The translations under genes were made by a program, and so were the position numbers. Below, piece after piece: positions 21,018 through 33,034 of a stretch of DNA of 64,000 nt. Each line of letters begins with the position of its first letter. Positions within the stretch are counted from its first letter, which is position 1. The stretch comes from Torymus aiolomorphi (Eukaryota > Arthropoda > Insecta > Hymenoptera > Torymidae). The DNA is taken from positions 56,828,475 to 56,892,474 of the forward strand of contig CM070877.1 in assembly GCA_036365515.1 (NCBI GenBank), in the 5' to 3' direction. The notes below the pieces were generated by a model, which saw only the letters and a program-made list of their open reading frames with translations, searched no databases and was not told the origin of the DNA.

Positions 21018-22185
21018 ATTCTCGTTCTGTCTCTATCACTCATATCTAATATTTTAGTTAGATTTAATTGATGTAAATGAGTACACACATTCAATATTAA
21101 ATGTACAACGTTTCGATAACTTGATTGTGATCCTTTTCAAGTACTATATTAAATTCCATGGATTACATCGTCATAAATTTATAGCCTCGACATAAGAGTT
21201 TTTTTCCTTTTTTGTAATTCTACTAATATGCTTGGGTTCAACGTCTTGAGTTCTGCATTGGAGTAGAAATCTTAGTTTTGACCTTGCTTCAGTAATACGT
21301 TTCGTGTTCTTAATGTATTTCTTCATTAGTCTTGTAGTGGTTGCTCCATATTCTTCCGTAATTCTCTCAAAATGGGAAGTATTGGTGTTCATGTCTGTTT
21401 TTAGAGAGGTTCTGTTCCATCTAGACCTCATATTTTCAATTCTCGTTCTGCCTCTATCACTCATATCTAATATTTTAGTTGGATTTAATTGATGTAAATG
21501 AGTACACACATTCAATATTAAATGTACAACGTTTCGATAACTTGATTGTTATCCTTTCCAAGTACTATATTACATTCCATGGATTACATCGTCATAAATT
21601 TATAGCCTCGACATAAGAGTTTTTTTCCTTTTTTGTAATTCTACTAATATGCTTGGGTTCAACGTCTTGAGTTCTGCATTGGAGTAGAAATCTTAGTTTT
21701 GACCTTGCTTCAGTAATACGTTTCATGTTCTTAATGTATTTCTTCATTAGTCTTGTAGTGGTTGCTCCATATTCTTCCGTAATTCTCTCAAAATGGGAAG
21801 TATTGGTGTTCATGTCTGTTGTTAGAGAGGTTCTGTTCCATCTAGATCTCATATTTTCAATTCTCGTTCTGTCTCTATCACTCATATCTAATATTTTAGT
21901 TGGATTTAATTGATGTAAATGAGTACACACATTCAATATTAAATGTACAACGTTTCGATAACTTGATTGTTATCCTTTTCAAGTACTATATTAAATTCCA
22001 TGGATTACATCATCATAAATTTATAGCCTCGACATAAGAGTTTTTTTCCTTTTTTGTAATTCTACTAATATGCTTGGGTTCAACGTCTTGAGTTCTGCAT
22101 TGGAGTAGAAATCTTAGTTTTGACCTTGCTTCAGTAATACGTTTCGTGTTCTTAATGTATTTCTTCATTAGTCTTGTAGTCTTGC
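21018..22185 (-). mobile_element. Tandem array of Penelope-like element 5' ends (421-bp unit, 2.8 copies)
   Basis: ATTCTCGTTCTG landmarks occur at about 21,018, 21,437 and 21,858, a 421-bp period with very few differences. Each full unit reads on the minus strand as a 114-codon ORF containing SRWNRTSL, THFERITEEYG-like and SKLRFLLQCRTQDVEPKHI, the typical N-terminal region of PLE polyproteins (RCRK.D..PK.I). Each also contains GATAAC-loop-GTTATC followed by GAAACG, the stem II and core layout of PLE hammerhead ribozymes. Tandem 5' ends (pseudo-LTR structure) are characteristic of PLEs. RT and endonuclease are absent here. Confidence 0.7.
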
Positions 22186-22739
22186 ATTGAATATCATGAT
22201 ATGAAATTTTTTAATCATGTCCTCCTTCGGTTGACACGACATTCCAACTTTAGTAAGCCGATTAAAAAATAATGCACTTGAACGATTATGACTAGTGAAA
22301 AATATGATAAAGGTCTTTTTCTTAATCAGTTAATAAAGAAGTTATTATTGCCCAAAAAAAATATTTAAATTACATACAATGTTATTATCAATTATTATTG
22401 CAATTAAAATTATTCGTCCAACACTGTGACATAAAAAACGGAAAAACAAGGTATTATTTTATTTTCCAACTAATGCTACAAGCTATCGGCAACATGCATA
22501 GAGCATGTTCGTAGCAGGCAAATAACTTATACCAATTTATACAGGTAAAATTTCTGCAAGACATCCGATATAGTGTAAAAAAACAATCGAGAAGTAAACT
22601 TGGTTGTAAGTGTGATCAACATGTCAAAAGTACGTGAAAAAAAACAGTGTTTGAGAGTTGCATATGTTAAAACAATTATCTCTCCGTTGGTTCCGAATGC
22701 CAAACGATGCGGGGCATCCACACGAGCAAGCAAGGCCTA
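22186..22739. other. No supported gene
   Basis: AT-rich sequence between the PLE array and a small MITE. A short minus-strand open frame at 22,527-22,733 has no recognisable content. Confidence 0.55.
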
Positions 22740-23002
22740 CACGGGGAAAAAATAACATTGGACCAACTGCGCTCTCCCGTAACTCTAACTTGAGCTGTTC
22801 AGTAAGCGAGATTCAGTTAAATCAACGATAGCAACTCAGGTTAAAGTTACTGGAGTCATCAGTAAAAACTTTGTTTACGTCTCGAGGTCGCGGTCATGGG
22901 ACAGTATTTAACTTGACTCCGCAGTTGTGTCTACGCGAGTAACCGCCCAGTAAAAACAACTCACCTAACCTCAGTTACGGCAGCGTTATTTTTTCCCCGT
23001 GC
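22740..23002. mobile_element. Small MITE
   Basis: Ends are CACGGGGAAAAAATAAC (22,740-22,756) and its complement (22,986-23,002). The interior is about 230 bp, with sub-inverted repeats (CTCTAACTTGAG, AACTCACCTAACC) and no ORF. No certain target duplication. It is non-autonomous. Confidence 0.7.
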
Positions 23003-23155
23003 AAGAGTAAGGAGGTGGTCCAGAGTCAAGCACCTGTAGCTACCACTCCATCAGCAGAATCTATAGCCTTAATGAACTAAATTGAAAATTAAGTATTTAT
23101 TCAACCTTCTCAATAGTTGGCAAAATAGGGGTTTTGCTGCCACGCGTCTTCAGTC

Positions 23156-23294
23156 CCACTAACAAACCTTCTGAAAAAGCTGTCGCGCTCAAAAAACTCT
23201 CCACGATGCGTAAGAGAATACTTGCACTAAGATAGATAACGCATTGTGGAGAGTTTTTTGGGCTCGACAGCGTTTTCAGAAGGTTTGTTAGTGT
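23156..23294. repeat. Long hairpin with arms of about 55 bp
   Basis: ACTAACAAACCTTCTGAAAA to GATGCG on the left (23,156-23,212) pairs with CGCATTGTGGAGAG to GTTTGTTAGT on the right (23,238-23,294), with a 25-base loop and a few mismatches. The size fits a hairpin precursor or a very short foldback element. No flanking duplication is clear. Confidence 0.6.
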
Positions 23295-23719
23295 TACTAA
23301 CAAACATGGAGCCTTTACCAAATTCAAATATAACTTTTTCCTACAGAGGTAAGCACATTCATGGTTGAATAAAAAGTATCGTTTTAAGACGTGTATGAAA
23401 AAGCAACTCTTTATGTCTATAAAGTGTTGTTGATTGCTTGTTTATGATTATTTACATAAACAATCAATTAAACACACATTAACAACCATGTTTATTAAAA
23501 ACATAAATAACACGTGTAATTAGTAATTGTTTAATTGCTTGTTAATTGCTTGTTTTGATTGTTTGTTTATATTTGTTTATATAAACAAACCATTAAAGAG
23601 CAATTAAACATGAGTTAATTACCATATGTGTGAAAACAGTGGTACAGGGGCGCGGGGTGGTGGGCGGTGACTCACCGTCGACTCTCCATAGTGGTATATA
23701 CACTACTAATAAACTTGCG
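23295..23719. other. No gene; inverted AT-rich motifs
   Basis: Contains AAACAATCAATTAAAC and GTTTGTTTATATTTG motifs in both orientations. A short GC-rich stretch (GGGGCGCGGGGTGGTGGGC) lies near 23,650. No coding signal. Confidence 0.5.
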
Positions 23720-25350
23720 TATTTCGCGGTTATAGGGTTTTCTGTTACAGGACTATAGTATTCTGTTCGTAGGTCGGCTATCTATATACTACCTATTGTA
23801 ACATCAAAGTTGATGTTACAAACTCTCCCTCCCTTATTCGAGGAGTGCTTGCGCGAGTCATGGTTCTAGTACCATGTTCTTTACGTCAGAGCTGCCTGTT
23901 TGGCTCTAGTTAGTATCTACACAAAATTTCTATCATTACGTTATAAGCACTTCAAAGAAGAGGGGGAAGTTTCTCTAGCAACTTATATCTATATCTATGT
24001 CACCAAGTGAATTACCTAACTATCGCTAAATACGAATCGTAATATTATCCTTACTCTAGTATCACAATTTTACGGTAATAATAGTCTAACTAACAGAGTC
24101 AGTGCGAGGGTCTGAGCCAAATTCAAAGACATTCTTAAAAAAGACGCTTACAATATTATTTATTCGAAGGATGCGACAACAAGATTTTAGTACGAAGTTT
24201 CCAAATTACTTCCACGCCAAATCGGAGAAATCTTCCACTCGATTGAGTTGATTTATGTAGAAGGTCAGTTTGCCTCTTTTAGCCTATAACGCTTACTTAA
24301 GTATTGTGATAAAGTTTGTACGCGATACATAATATGGTAACGTAGTATCAGGAAATAAGTGAGCCTTGTGTGCTGTCGTCTTGGCGGCTTTATTGCTCGC
24401 CGTCGGATGAACTTTAGCTACTGAAGAGAATTATACATATAGATAGCTATGGTTACATTCGATGATTATTACAGGCGAGCATACGAAGTTATTTCTAGAT
24501 ACTACTACGTACACAAATTTTTTTTTTCATTTTACCGATTAAATTTCTTATGTAAACATTACAGGGTTTACGATCCTATACTCCAGGGTTCACTGGGCAG
24601 TAGGCATTTGTGCGGTGTGGAGGAAATGTATGCATAGAAGGCTGTGATTCGAGACATTATATTAAGATCGATGAGTATGCGGTAGGTTCGCCTGGTGCGT
24701 AGGCGAGATGGGTCACGTGCAGTAGACACAGGGGTAAACGATAGGGTGGACGGTAGGCCAAGTCGATGTGTGCAACGATATGGGTTGCGGTAGGAGAATT
24801 TATTGTGTAAACGGTAGAGTTAGCGGTAGGTGTGTTTGTTGCGTAAGCGATAGGGTAAACGGTAGGTATTTTATTGTGTAAACGGTAGGGTTAGCGGTAG
24901 GTGTGTTTAGTGTGTAAGCGATAGGGTGAACGTAGGTCTTTTATTATGTAAACGGTAGGGTAAGCGGTAGGTGCGTTTAGGGTGTAAACGATAGAGTAAA
25001 CGGTAGGTTTTTTATTGTGTAAACGGTAGGGTAGGCGGTAGGTGTGTTTAGGGTGTACGCGGTAGGGTAAACGGTAGGTCTTTTGTTGTGTAGACGGTAG
25101 GGTAGGTGGTAGGCGTGTTTAGGGTGAATTTATATCGGAAATGGGGTAATCGGTAGGGCGAGCACGGACATAGACAAAAGGAGGAGCGGTAGGGGTGTGC
25201 AACAGGGAGCTCTAGGCTATGTGCTGGGGTACTTCTCGATACGAGCGATAGGGTGTTCGGTAGGGGGGAGGGCAAATTGTAGCGATGGCATCGCTGGGCG
25301 TTTCGGTAGCAGGTAGGAGAACTACCTTTCACGATAAGCCACAATACAAA
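23720..25350 (-). other. 3' non-coding tail of gypsy A
   Basis: Matches the plus-strand tail of element B (52,780-54,350) in reverse, including the 24-bp palindrome TGTAACATCAAAGTTGATGT.. at 23,803-23,828 and CTCCTCGAATAAGGGAGG. Similarity fades near 23,720. No LTR end of the TGTAACGGTGA type is found here, so the element appears truncated at this side. Confidence 0.6.
24700..25290 (-). repeat. Minisatellite in the gypsy A tail
   Basis: On the plus strand GGTAGG, GCGGTAGG and TGTAAACGGTAGGGT blocks repeat with a period of roughly 70 bp (two half-units of about 35). The same array recurs reverse-complemented in element B at 53,000-53,450. It carries no ORF of interest. Confidence 0.8.
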
Positions 25351-27313
25351 AAAGATCACCAGAAAATTTAGGGTGGCAAATGGGGTTGATTGCCCATATT
25401 AACCACTGCTCAGACATTATTATCATGACAGATTGACTCGCTTGTCCTGGGACAGTGGTCACCCCGGTGCTTGCTGGCCCCCTTTCCCTCCCAGGTGTCA
25501 CTGCGGGGTCTCCCTCCGCCACTGGGGCTGCATGTACCCTCGGGTCCAGAATCCTGTCTGGGTTCCTTCTCCTCAGATGGTCCTGACTCCTCACGCGCAC
25601 AGAGATACGCTCCGGGCAGTGAGTGCATGTATGCACATCAACACCCTACCTTGCACAACAGTAGCAGAACCTCTTAGTGTACGCGTAAGGGGAGGATTTG
25701 TAGCCATGTCCATCGTTCCCGCAATTCCAACATGAACACCGAGACATCTCTCCCAACTCACTGCTCCTCTGCTAAACTGGGGAACGAGACCTCCTCGTTT
25801 GCCTATCAACCTCACCTCCCCGGTGGCTCCCAGGTCGCGACCTGCCCCTTTCTTGCGTTTGGGGAGTCGGATTCCCACGAGCCAGGGAAGGTGAGGTCCC
25901 CAAATCCATAAGGCTCTGCAGAGGAAGCGAGGGTGTCGGTCGAGAAACCCGTAAGGTCATGAGGCTTGGTATCTCTGGATTAGGGTATTGTGGTTGCCGC
26001 GTGAGTTGCGAAGATGTTGGCCAACACCCAGGGCTTGGTTCGAAGGAGAGTCCGTATCCACAGGGGCGGCTGGTTGAGAAAGGAGAGGCAAAGAGGGCAC
26101 CTCCCTTAATCCGATAGGTGCAGCTGGGAATACCAACTGGGGTGCTGATGCCACCAAGGAGTGTGCTAGGGATATCTGCTGCCCGACGTCCTGAGCTTGG
26201 AACGCAGTAGGGGGGCCAAGTAGGTACCCTTAGAGGCACCCGTTCCGTTACCCATTTCCAATACATAATCAGCCAATCCTCCCTGCTGCTCCCGTGCTCT
26301 ACGTCCTTTCGCAATAATGGTCTCACGTTCCGAGAAGGTCTGCGTCCCCGCCGCGCGAGTGAATACAATATCGTCACCCTTCATTAGGCGTACTTCACCG
26401 CGCACCGGGTCCCTGACAATCCTCTCGGTCAGCTTGACCACTTTTGTTATCCGAGGGCGAGAAGTGTGAGGCTTCGGGTCCGGTCTCTCGAACATTCCGC
26501 TTTGCCTATACATTGCCGAGAGTTCAGGAATCTCCACTCTCACCGGCGATTTCGGCTCTACTGGTCGTGCCGCCTGATAGATTGCCCTATGCGGCTTCTT
26601 TTTGTTACTCGGAATTCTGGGCTCCGAAAATTTGTTCAACGACCATAAGGGTCGAAATGGGCATGGCTCAGGGCAATGGACCTTCTCCGACACCTCCACG
26701 ATTTGTTCATGGTCGGACCAGGACTCTCCCGACGAGGGTGTTGCTGCCTGTGTGGAGTAATAGTTCTTTGGGATGGCTCCGTTTGACCTGCCAATATTTT
26801 GGTTGTGGGGTATAGGTTTTGGGGGGTGGGTGATGGTAGGCGGGTCGGTAGTGGTATTGGTAGGGGGATGGTTGTGGTGTCGGGGTTAGCGGTAGTTGTG
26901 GCGGTAGGAGGTTTCGGGGGGTATCTCGGAGTGTAGCCTCCCAACAACGGGTCGTACAGAAGGTCGGGAGACTCTGAGCGTGGTAAGCTCGGTACAGGGA
27001 TTTCCTGCTCTATTATTGAAGGAACCTCCGAGTCGATGTCTGCCAGCAGCATCTCCTCCCACTCCTCATCCATAACCTCTGTTTGTTGATCCGAAGACGC
27101 GTCCACAGAGTCTTTTCTCTCCCCCTCTTCGGGAAAAAGCGCCAGCGTCCGCTGTGCCTCTGCCTCCGACGCCTTTTGAAGTAGGAGCCTAGCCCTCTCT
27201 ACTTCGACCCCTGAGATTGTATGGGTGTCGAGTGCTCGGCCTACTTCCTTCCGTGGCCGGGTTCGGCTGGGCGTTTTGAGGCTGGGCCTTTTGCCTTCTT
27301 CTGCCATCCTCAT
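25350..27313 (-). pseudogene. Third ORF of gypsy A with nucleocapsid-like cysteine region
   Basis: Starts after the integrase (MRMAEEGKRPSLKT), then an acidic stretch (EEWEEMLLADIDSEVPSII), a Pro-rich stretch, a region with RITKVVKLTERIVRDPVRGE and FTRAAGTQTFSERETII, and near 25,640-25,735 CWNCGNDGHGYK followed by FCYCC (one stop) and VDVHTCTHCPERI. The last part matches the paired zinc-knuckle pattern found at gag C-termini. Frames shift at about 26,690 and 26,200. It has no transmembrane or envelope features. A gag-like nucleic-acid-binding protein encoded after integrase is unusual. The plus-strand copy in element B supports the same order. Confidence 0.55.
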
Positions 27314-27382
27314 GGTTGATGATAATCGGATCTATGGGAGGGAAGGTGTGTAAATTTGGGGAAGTGTAGGGTTTCACATCCT

Positions 27383-28320
27383 CTATATGGACTTCCGAAG
27401 TTTGGTCCCATCAACGTCTCTCAGCACGCATATGACTGGGGATAATATTTGTTCGATACGACAGGGGCCTACAAATTTCGGTGCCAGTTTGACTGCGAAA
27501 TGGTCTGCCGCTGATGATAATACACGATTCCTAGGAGGTACTAAATCTCCGATTTTGAAAGTAATGTTTCTTCGATTACGATTAAAATATCTTACTTGTC
27601 TTTCATTCGCTCTTTTCAGATTAGTCTGTACCAAGTCATATATTGCTGGGAGACGTTGCATTCTATCCGCCCACGCCATGCTATCTATCAGTTCAAATGT
27701 TTGGGGTTTCTCTAGTGTTTGTTTAAGGGTTCGAGCTTGTCGAGGGTTTCTGCCAAAATTAAGAAATGATGGGGTTAATTGTGTTGATGTTTGTACTGAG
27801 GTATTGATTGCGAAAGCAAACTCATTTAAATGTATATCCCATGTTCTCTGATCTTTATCGAGGAAGGTTGCAATCATAGGTTTTAAGGTTCTATTCGTTC
27901 TTTCTACCGGGTTTGCTTGTGCGTGGTAAGGGCAATGGTTGTATGGGTAATTCCTAATTCTTTCAATTTTGCGTTCATTAAGTTATTTGAAAATTCTGTT
28001 CCCTTGTCGGTAACTAGAAATTTTGGGCAGCCCCAGCGAAAAATAATTAAGTCGTCTAACGCCTTAATAATGTCTTTCGATTTGGCATTATGAAGGGGTT
28101 TTATTTCTACATACTTAGTAAACAAATCTTGAAAGACTAACACATAACGAAACTGACTTCTACTAGGGGGAAAGGGACCCATTATATCGGCTGCAACTAT
28201 AGACCATGGCCCTTCTACATTTCTTTGACCCATTAATCCCATAGGGGCCTGCTGTGAAACCTTGTGGAGTTGGCACTCCATACACTGTTTTACATAGCGG
28301 ACTACATCTCTTTTCATTTG
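27383..28320 (-). pseudogene. Integrase of gypsy A
   Basis: The zinc-binding end is visible as KQCMECQLHKVSQQAP. The core reads IVAADIMGPFPPSRSQFRYV (Asp 1), KFLVTDKGTEFSNNLM (Asp 2) and, after a frameshift near 27,930, ANPVERTNRTLKPMI (Glu). The C-terminal module reads NITFKIGDLVPPRNRVLS, LAPKFVGPCRIEQIL and DVDGTKLRKSI. Part of the N-terminal HH region lies in damaged sequence at 28,320-28,380. The D,D,E residues are present but the frame is broken once. Confidence 0.8.
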
Positions 28321-28381
28321 CGGTCAGAGGTACGACTGGAGTAACCTATGATATGTTTTGTCCACACCTAGATGCCCTGCA

Positions 28382-29035
28382 TCATTCGAACAAAGCTCTT
28401 TCCTGACCTAGTTGTGGTAGTACTGGTTTCCATCTGTCTAGATCAGGTACGAAAGAATCGATCATTGGATCGGGCCTATATTTATAAAGGAGGTTATTTT
28501 CGACTTTCCAATTCGGAAATGCTTGTGGATCCTTTGAAATTTTTGATATTTGGTTATTATACCATTTATCTGGTTCGATTAGACCCGTTACTGCGAGTTG
28601 ACACTCTTCCTCGAAGGCCCGAGAGAGAGCGTCAGGAACTTTATGTAAAGCTCCTTTACGGTGAACAATAGTCATATTGTAGGCTTGCAAGTCCATGGCC
28701 CAACGCGCTAAGCGGCTCGTCGGGTCCTTTAGGTTATGCAACCACAATAGACTCGAGTGGTCAGTAATTACTACGAATTCTTCTCCTAGAAGATAACCTC
28801 TATATTTCTAAACAGCCCATAACACTGCCAGACATTCTTTTTCTGTTACAGTGTAGTTCTGTTCAGCTTTGGTTAGAGTTCGACTTGCGTACGCGATCGG
28901 GTGTTCTTCCCCTTCGCAGTTCTGAGTTAGAACTGCCCCTAAAGCACAGCTGCTTACATCCGTTTGAACACAAAAGGGTTTCCTAAAATCGGGGCGAGCT
29001 AACACAGGAGCTTGTGTTAACATTAAGAGTAACAT
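28382..29035 (-). pseudogene. RNase H of gypsy A
   Basis: Motifs: FCVQTDVSSCALGAVL, YTVTEKECLAVLWAV, then a stop (TAG at about 28,808), VVITDHSSLLWLHN and HKVPDALSRAFEEEC. The catalytic acids are visible. The downstream linker (DRWKPVLPQLGQERALFE) ends at a stop before the integrase zinc region. Confidence 0.8.
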
Positions 29036-29500
29036 CTCAAATGCTCTCTGCTGCTCTTCACCCCACCCATATGATACGTTCTTTTGCAGTACTTTCGTTA
29101 AGGGAAGCTTTATTTCCGCTAACGATTCGATAAATCGAGCGTACTAACCTATCATACCTAAGAAACTTTGAAGTTGCTTGATATTTCGAGGAGCCGGGAA
29201 GTTCAAGATCGGCTTGATCTTATCAGGGTCTGCCTTTAACCCTTGGCGGTTAACTACATACCCTAAATATTTTACTTCCGTACATCCAAGCTGTGATTTT
29301 TCGAGATTTACGGCGAGGTTGGCCTCCTTTAATTCATTGAGAACTTTGTCGAGCCAAAATCTATGTTCTTCGAAGCTATTCGTGGCACCTATTATGTCAT
29401 CCATGTAAACAAAGACATGTGGATGATAAGCTGGCCCGAATATACGATCCATGCCCCTTTGAAAAGTTGCGGGCGCATTGGTTAAGGGGGCTAGACACCT
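29036..29500 (-). pseudogene. C-terminal half of RT of gypsy A
   Basis: From the PLE side: PLTNAPATFQRGMDRIF (motif B remnant), then VFVYMDDIIGATNSFEEH with the YMDD box, KYLGYVVNRQGLKADPDKI and KQLQSFLGMIG, followed by a stop and YARFIESLAEIKLPLTKVL. The N-terminal half of RT, including motif A, is missing. The sequence before PLTNAP is replaced by the insertion boundary at about 29,500. Confidence 0.8.
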
Positions 29501-29527
29501 TTTTTTCTGAAATAAGAAGTCATATTT

Positions 29528-30118
29528 TAATACATAAATGTAAACTAATTATTTCATACATTTTACATATAAAAGTGGGTATATTTACCTTACCTTAAAA
29601 CTTTCTCCGATAAGCCTTTTATATGGTCCAGAACCATAGTCATCGATGAAACAAGTTTTTTCACTATCCGTAAGCTTTGAAATTTTCCTGTGGATGAATT
29701 TGCTCCAGATTTGAACTAAATTACTCCTGAATAGTATAATTTTCATATGAGTGTAGGGATTTAGGATTAAATGTCAGAAAAAATTTTTACATGAGAAAAA
29801 TTATGGAAATATATAAAAAATTTTAAAAATTAAAAAAAAATTCTTGAAAAACAGCACAAAATTTTTTTTTCTCATCGGATCAAAAATCCCTACACTCATA
29901 TGAGAATTATACTATTCAGGAGTAATTTAGTTCAAATCTGGAGTCAATCCATCCAGAGGAAAATTTCAAAGCTTACGGATAGTGAAAAAATTTGTTTCAT
30001 CGATGACTATGGTTCTGGACAATATAAAGGGCCCAGACCAAGGTCTAAGGTGAGGTAAATATACCCCATTTTATGTGTAAAAAATGCGAAATAATTAGTT
30101 AACATTTATGTATTAATT
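29528..30118. mobile_element. Foldback segment next to the PLE
   Basis: Arms 29,528-29,762 and 29,883-30,118 are inverted copies, including TCCCTACACTCATATGAG-type inner edges. The spacer is AT-rich. The outer 45 bp (TAATACATAAATGTTAACTA-like) recurs as the outer end of the PLE right arm at 34,040-34,078, so three copies of this end sequence exist. It may be a tail-to-tail fragment made when the PLE inserted. Confidence 0.6.
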
Positions 30119-30425
30119 CATAGAATTTCTTTGTCACTCATTATTAAATAGTTTTTTTTTGGAAAGGTTCGATGTTAATGAGTACATTGAGTTACTGTTT
30201 GTGCATCGTTACGATAACTATTTTGTTATCCTTATCAGGCACTAGAATTTATTAACATATGGAGATAAATACAAGTCAATAATTAAAATACATACAAATA
30301 AACAATTTGTTCGTCATTCTTACCTAAAATTACATTCATTATTATGTTAAAACATCGTCAATTTTATAAAAAATTGTGTTTTTGTTTATCTAAAAAATAT
30401 AGAAACAATAGTGAAAAATCAGATG

Positions 30426-30459
<34 letters not shown>

Positions 30460-31081
30460 CCACAAAAGTTCAGAAGTCAAATTGATTACAACTGTTACCT
30501 TGCTTTCTTGGTAAAAACAATATAAACATCGTCAATTGTATTAAGAGTTTTGCACACTTTTTAACTCACATTAAGTTAGGACAGTAACTGAATAAATTAA
30601 CATATAATAAACAAACAATAATAAATTAACACAAGGGAAAGCCAAGGTAGTCAGACTACGTTAAGAAGATGTAAACATACCACTGATAAATTTGAATATA
30701 GTCAAGTGATCAATACCTACGTCAATTAACTACGTATATGACATAGTAATTGGCAGTATATCAATGACGATATTAAAATCTAATTAATTTATAATCATTA
30801 CTTAAACAGGTAGATAACGTCAGTTTAGTTAAAACTTTATTGTTAGTGTCCTAAAAATCAATTTGTCACAACCACAAAGTAAAAATTAACCTTTATCATT
30901 AAAGAAAACCCATCAAAATTCAAATCTCTCCCTAGATCTTAGGCGCCTCGTCCTTGCGTATTGAACACAACGGAGTGTGGTGCTTACGCAGATACGAAGC
31001 CCCACGAGTGGCAATAATACACTACTGCATTCATACACCAATGAGGTAACCACGCGGGCAATTCGAATATTTTGAAGTTAT

Positions 31082-33034
31082 GTGAACTTAAATTGTACCA
31101 ATAAAAATAACTTTAACAATGAGAATAGTGAAACCATTAGAAATAACATTATTAATAGTATTAAGGGGCATATGAATAAGAAAAAGCATATTAACTATGA
31201 AGATAGAATTTTTGCACAAAGGTTGAAGAAAACCAAGACTTTTGATGTTTTTTTCACAATGGCCGATAAAGGCAATGTAACTGTTGCCATTGACAATGAA
31301 CAATATAAACGAAAAATGGAGGTGTTATTATTAGATAAAAGTACTTATACGCAAGTTAAATGTAATCCTTTAAGCAAACTACAAAAAATTGTTCAAAAAG
31401 TAATGAATCGTTGGAATGATAATAATTACTTTAACAAGAAATACAATAAGAATGAATTAACACAAACTAATGCAACTCTATCTAAGATTTACGGACTTCC
31501 AAAAATACATAAAAAGGAGACTCCCTTAATGCCTATTGTGTCATGTATTGGAAGTCCCACCTATAAAATGTCAAAAACATTAGACTCTTTAATACGCAAT
31601 AGTATACCTAAACCGAATTCATACTTGAAAAATAGTTTTGATTTAATTGAAAAAACGAAAGATATTATCATTCCTATCCTAAGATATTATCATCCAAAAC
31701 CCAGTATAAACTTGAAAAGACTGAAATAAGAGTCAAATCTAGATTAAATGTTTTTTTTTATTTTAACTGAAAAAACGAAAGATATTATCATTCCTAATGA
31801 TCATACTATTATTTCTTTAGATGTGACATCACTTTTTACTAATGTTCCCCAGGAATTGGTTATTAAAGGCCTAGAAAAACGATACAAATACATCACACAT
31901 CTTAACATACCATTGAACGAAATAATTGAGACTTCTAGATGCCTAATGAACAATGCTTTTTTCAATTTAATGGAAATTATTATAGACAAATATTCGGGTC
32001 TCCAATGGGTAGTCCCATTAGTCCTACCTTTGCAGATATAGTGATGGTTGATTTAGAAGAAGAATGCTTAAAAAAACTTGATTTTGTTCCAATTTTTTAT
32101 TATAGATATGTAGATGACATTGTTTGTCTACCCAAAGATAAGATCTCACATATATTGGAAACCTTCAATAGTTACCATGAAAAATTGAAATTTACACACG
32201 AAATTGAACAGAACAACACAATCAGCTTCTTAGACGTACATCTCATAAAAGAAAAAAACAAAATTATTACAGATTGGTATAAAAAACCTACCTTTTCAGG
32301 TAGATTCTTAAACATCAAATCACACCATCCTATGTCTCAAAAGAGGGCAATGGTCTACAATTTAGTTGACAGAGCATTATTATTATCTCATAAAAAATTT
32401 TGGGAAAAAAACACCAGTCTGGTAAAAGAACATCTAAATAATAATAACTACCCTGCTAACTTTATTGAATATCATGTGAAAAATAGAGTCAATAAAATTA
32501 AATATGACAATTCTAATAACAATAACAATAATAGTGATCACACAAAAGTTATTCTAAGTTTACCGTACATACCAGACACCTTTGAAGAAGTCTCCAATAA
32601 TTTAAGGAAATTTGGCATAAAAACTATTCCAACAATAAATAATAATCTCAGCAAAGTCATAAAAAGAAGGAAAGATACACAGGAGAAAGACGAGAAAACG
32701 AACATTGTTTACAAAATCGAATGTAAGGATTGTAATGCTAGTTACGTAGGAGAGAGTAAACGCATGTTAAATACTAGATTAAAAGAACACATTACGAATA
32801 CTAAAAAAGATGATGACAAAAAATTTGTAATTAATAGTCACATCAACAATTATAAACATAAGTTTAACTTTGATAATGCTAAGATACTGTACTGAAAGTT
32901 GTTGGAAAAAAAGATTAATTTCCGAAATGATTAACATCAAATTACAAGATAATCCTATAAATATAAAAGAAGATACTCAGAAATTAAGTAACCATTATTC
33001 CCAATTATTGAACAAATTGAAAAGAATCAAATAA
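31082..33034 (+). pseudogene. PLE reverse transcriptase and GIY-YIG endonuclease ORF
   Basis: Domains in order: basic N-terminus; FTMADKGNVTVAIDNEQY and SKIYGLPKIHKKETP (PLE RT N-terminal motifs); TIISLDVTSLFTNVPQEL (motif A, catalytic Asp); FGSPMGSPISPTFADIVM (motif B); YYRYVDDIVCLPKDK (YVDD, motif C); FLDVHLIKEKNK; and finally VYKIECKDCNASYVGESKR with TRLKEH, the GIY-YIG endonuclease with its characteristic cysteines. Defects: a 120-bp in-frame insertion with a stop at 31,677-31,796, a frame slip near 31,965 in a T-run, and another near 32,885 before CTESCWKKRLISEM and the C-terminus ending at 33,031. The protein would copy the element by target-primed reverse transcription. Confidence 0.85.
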
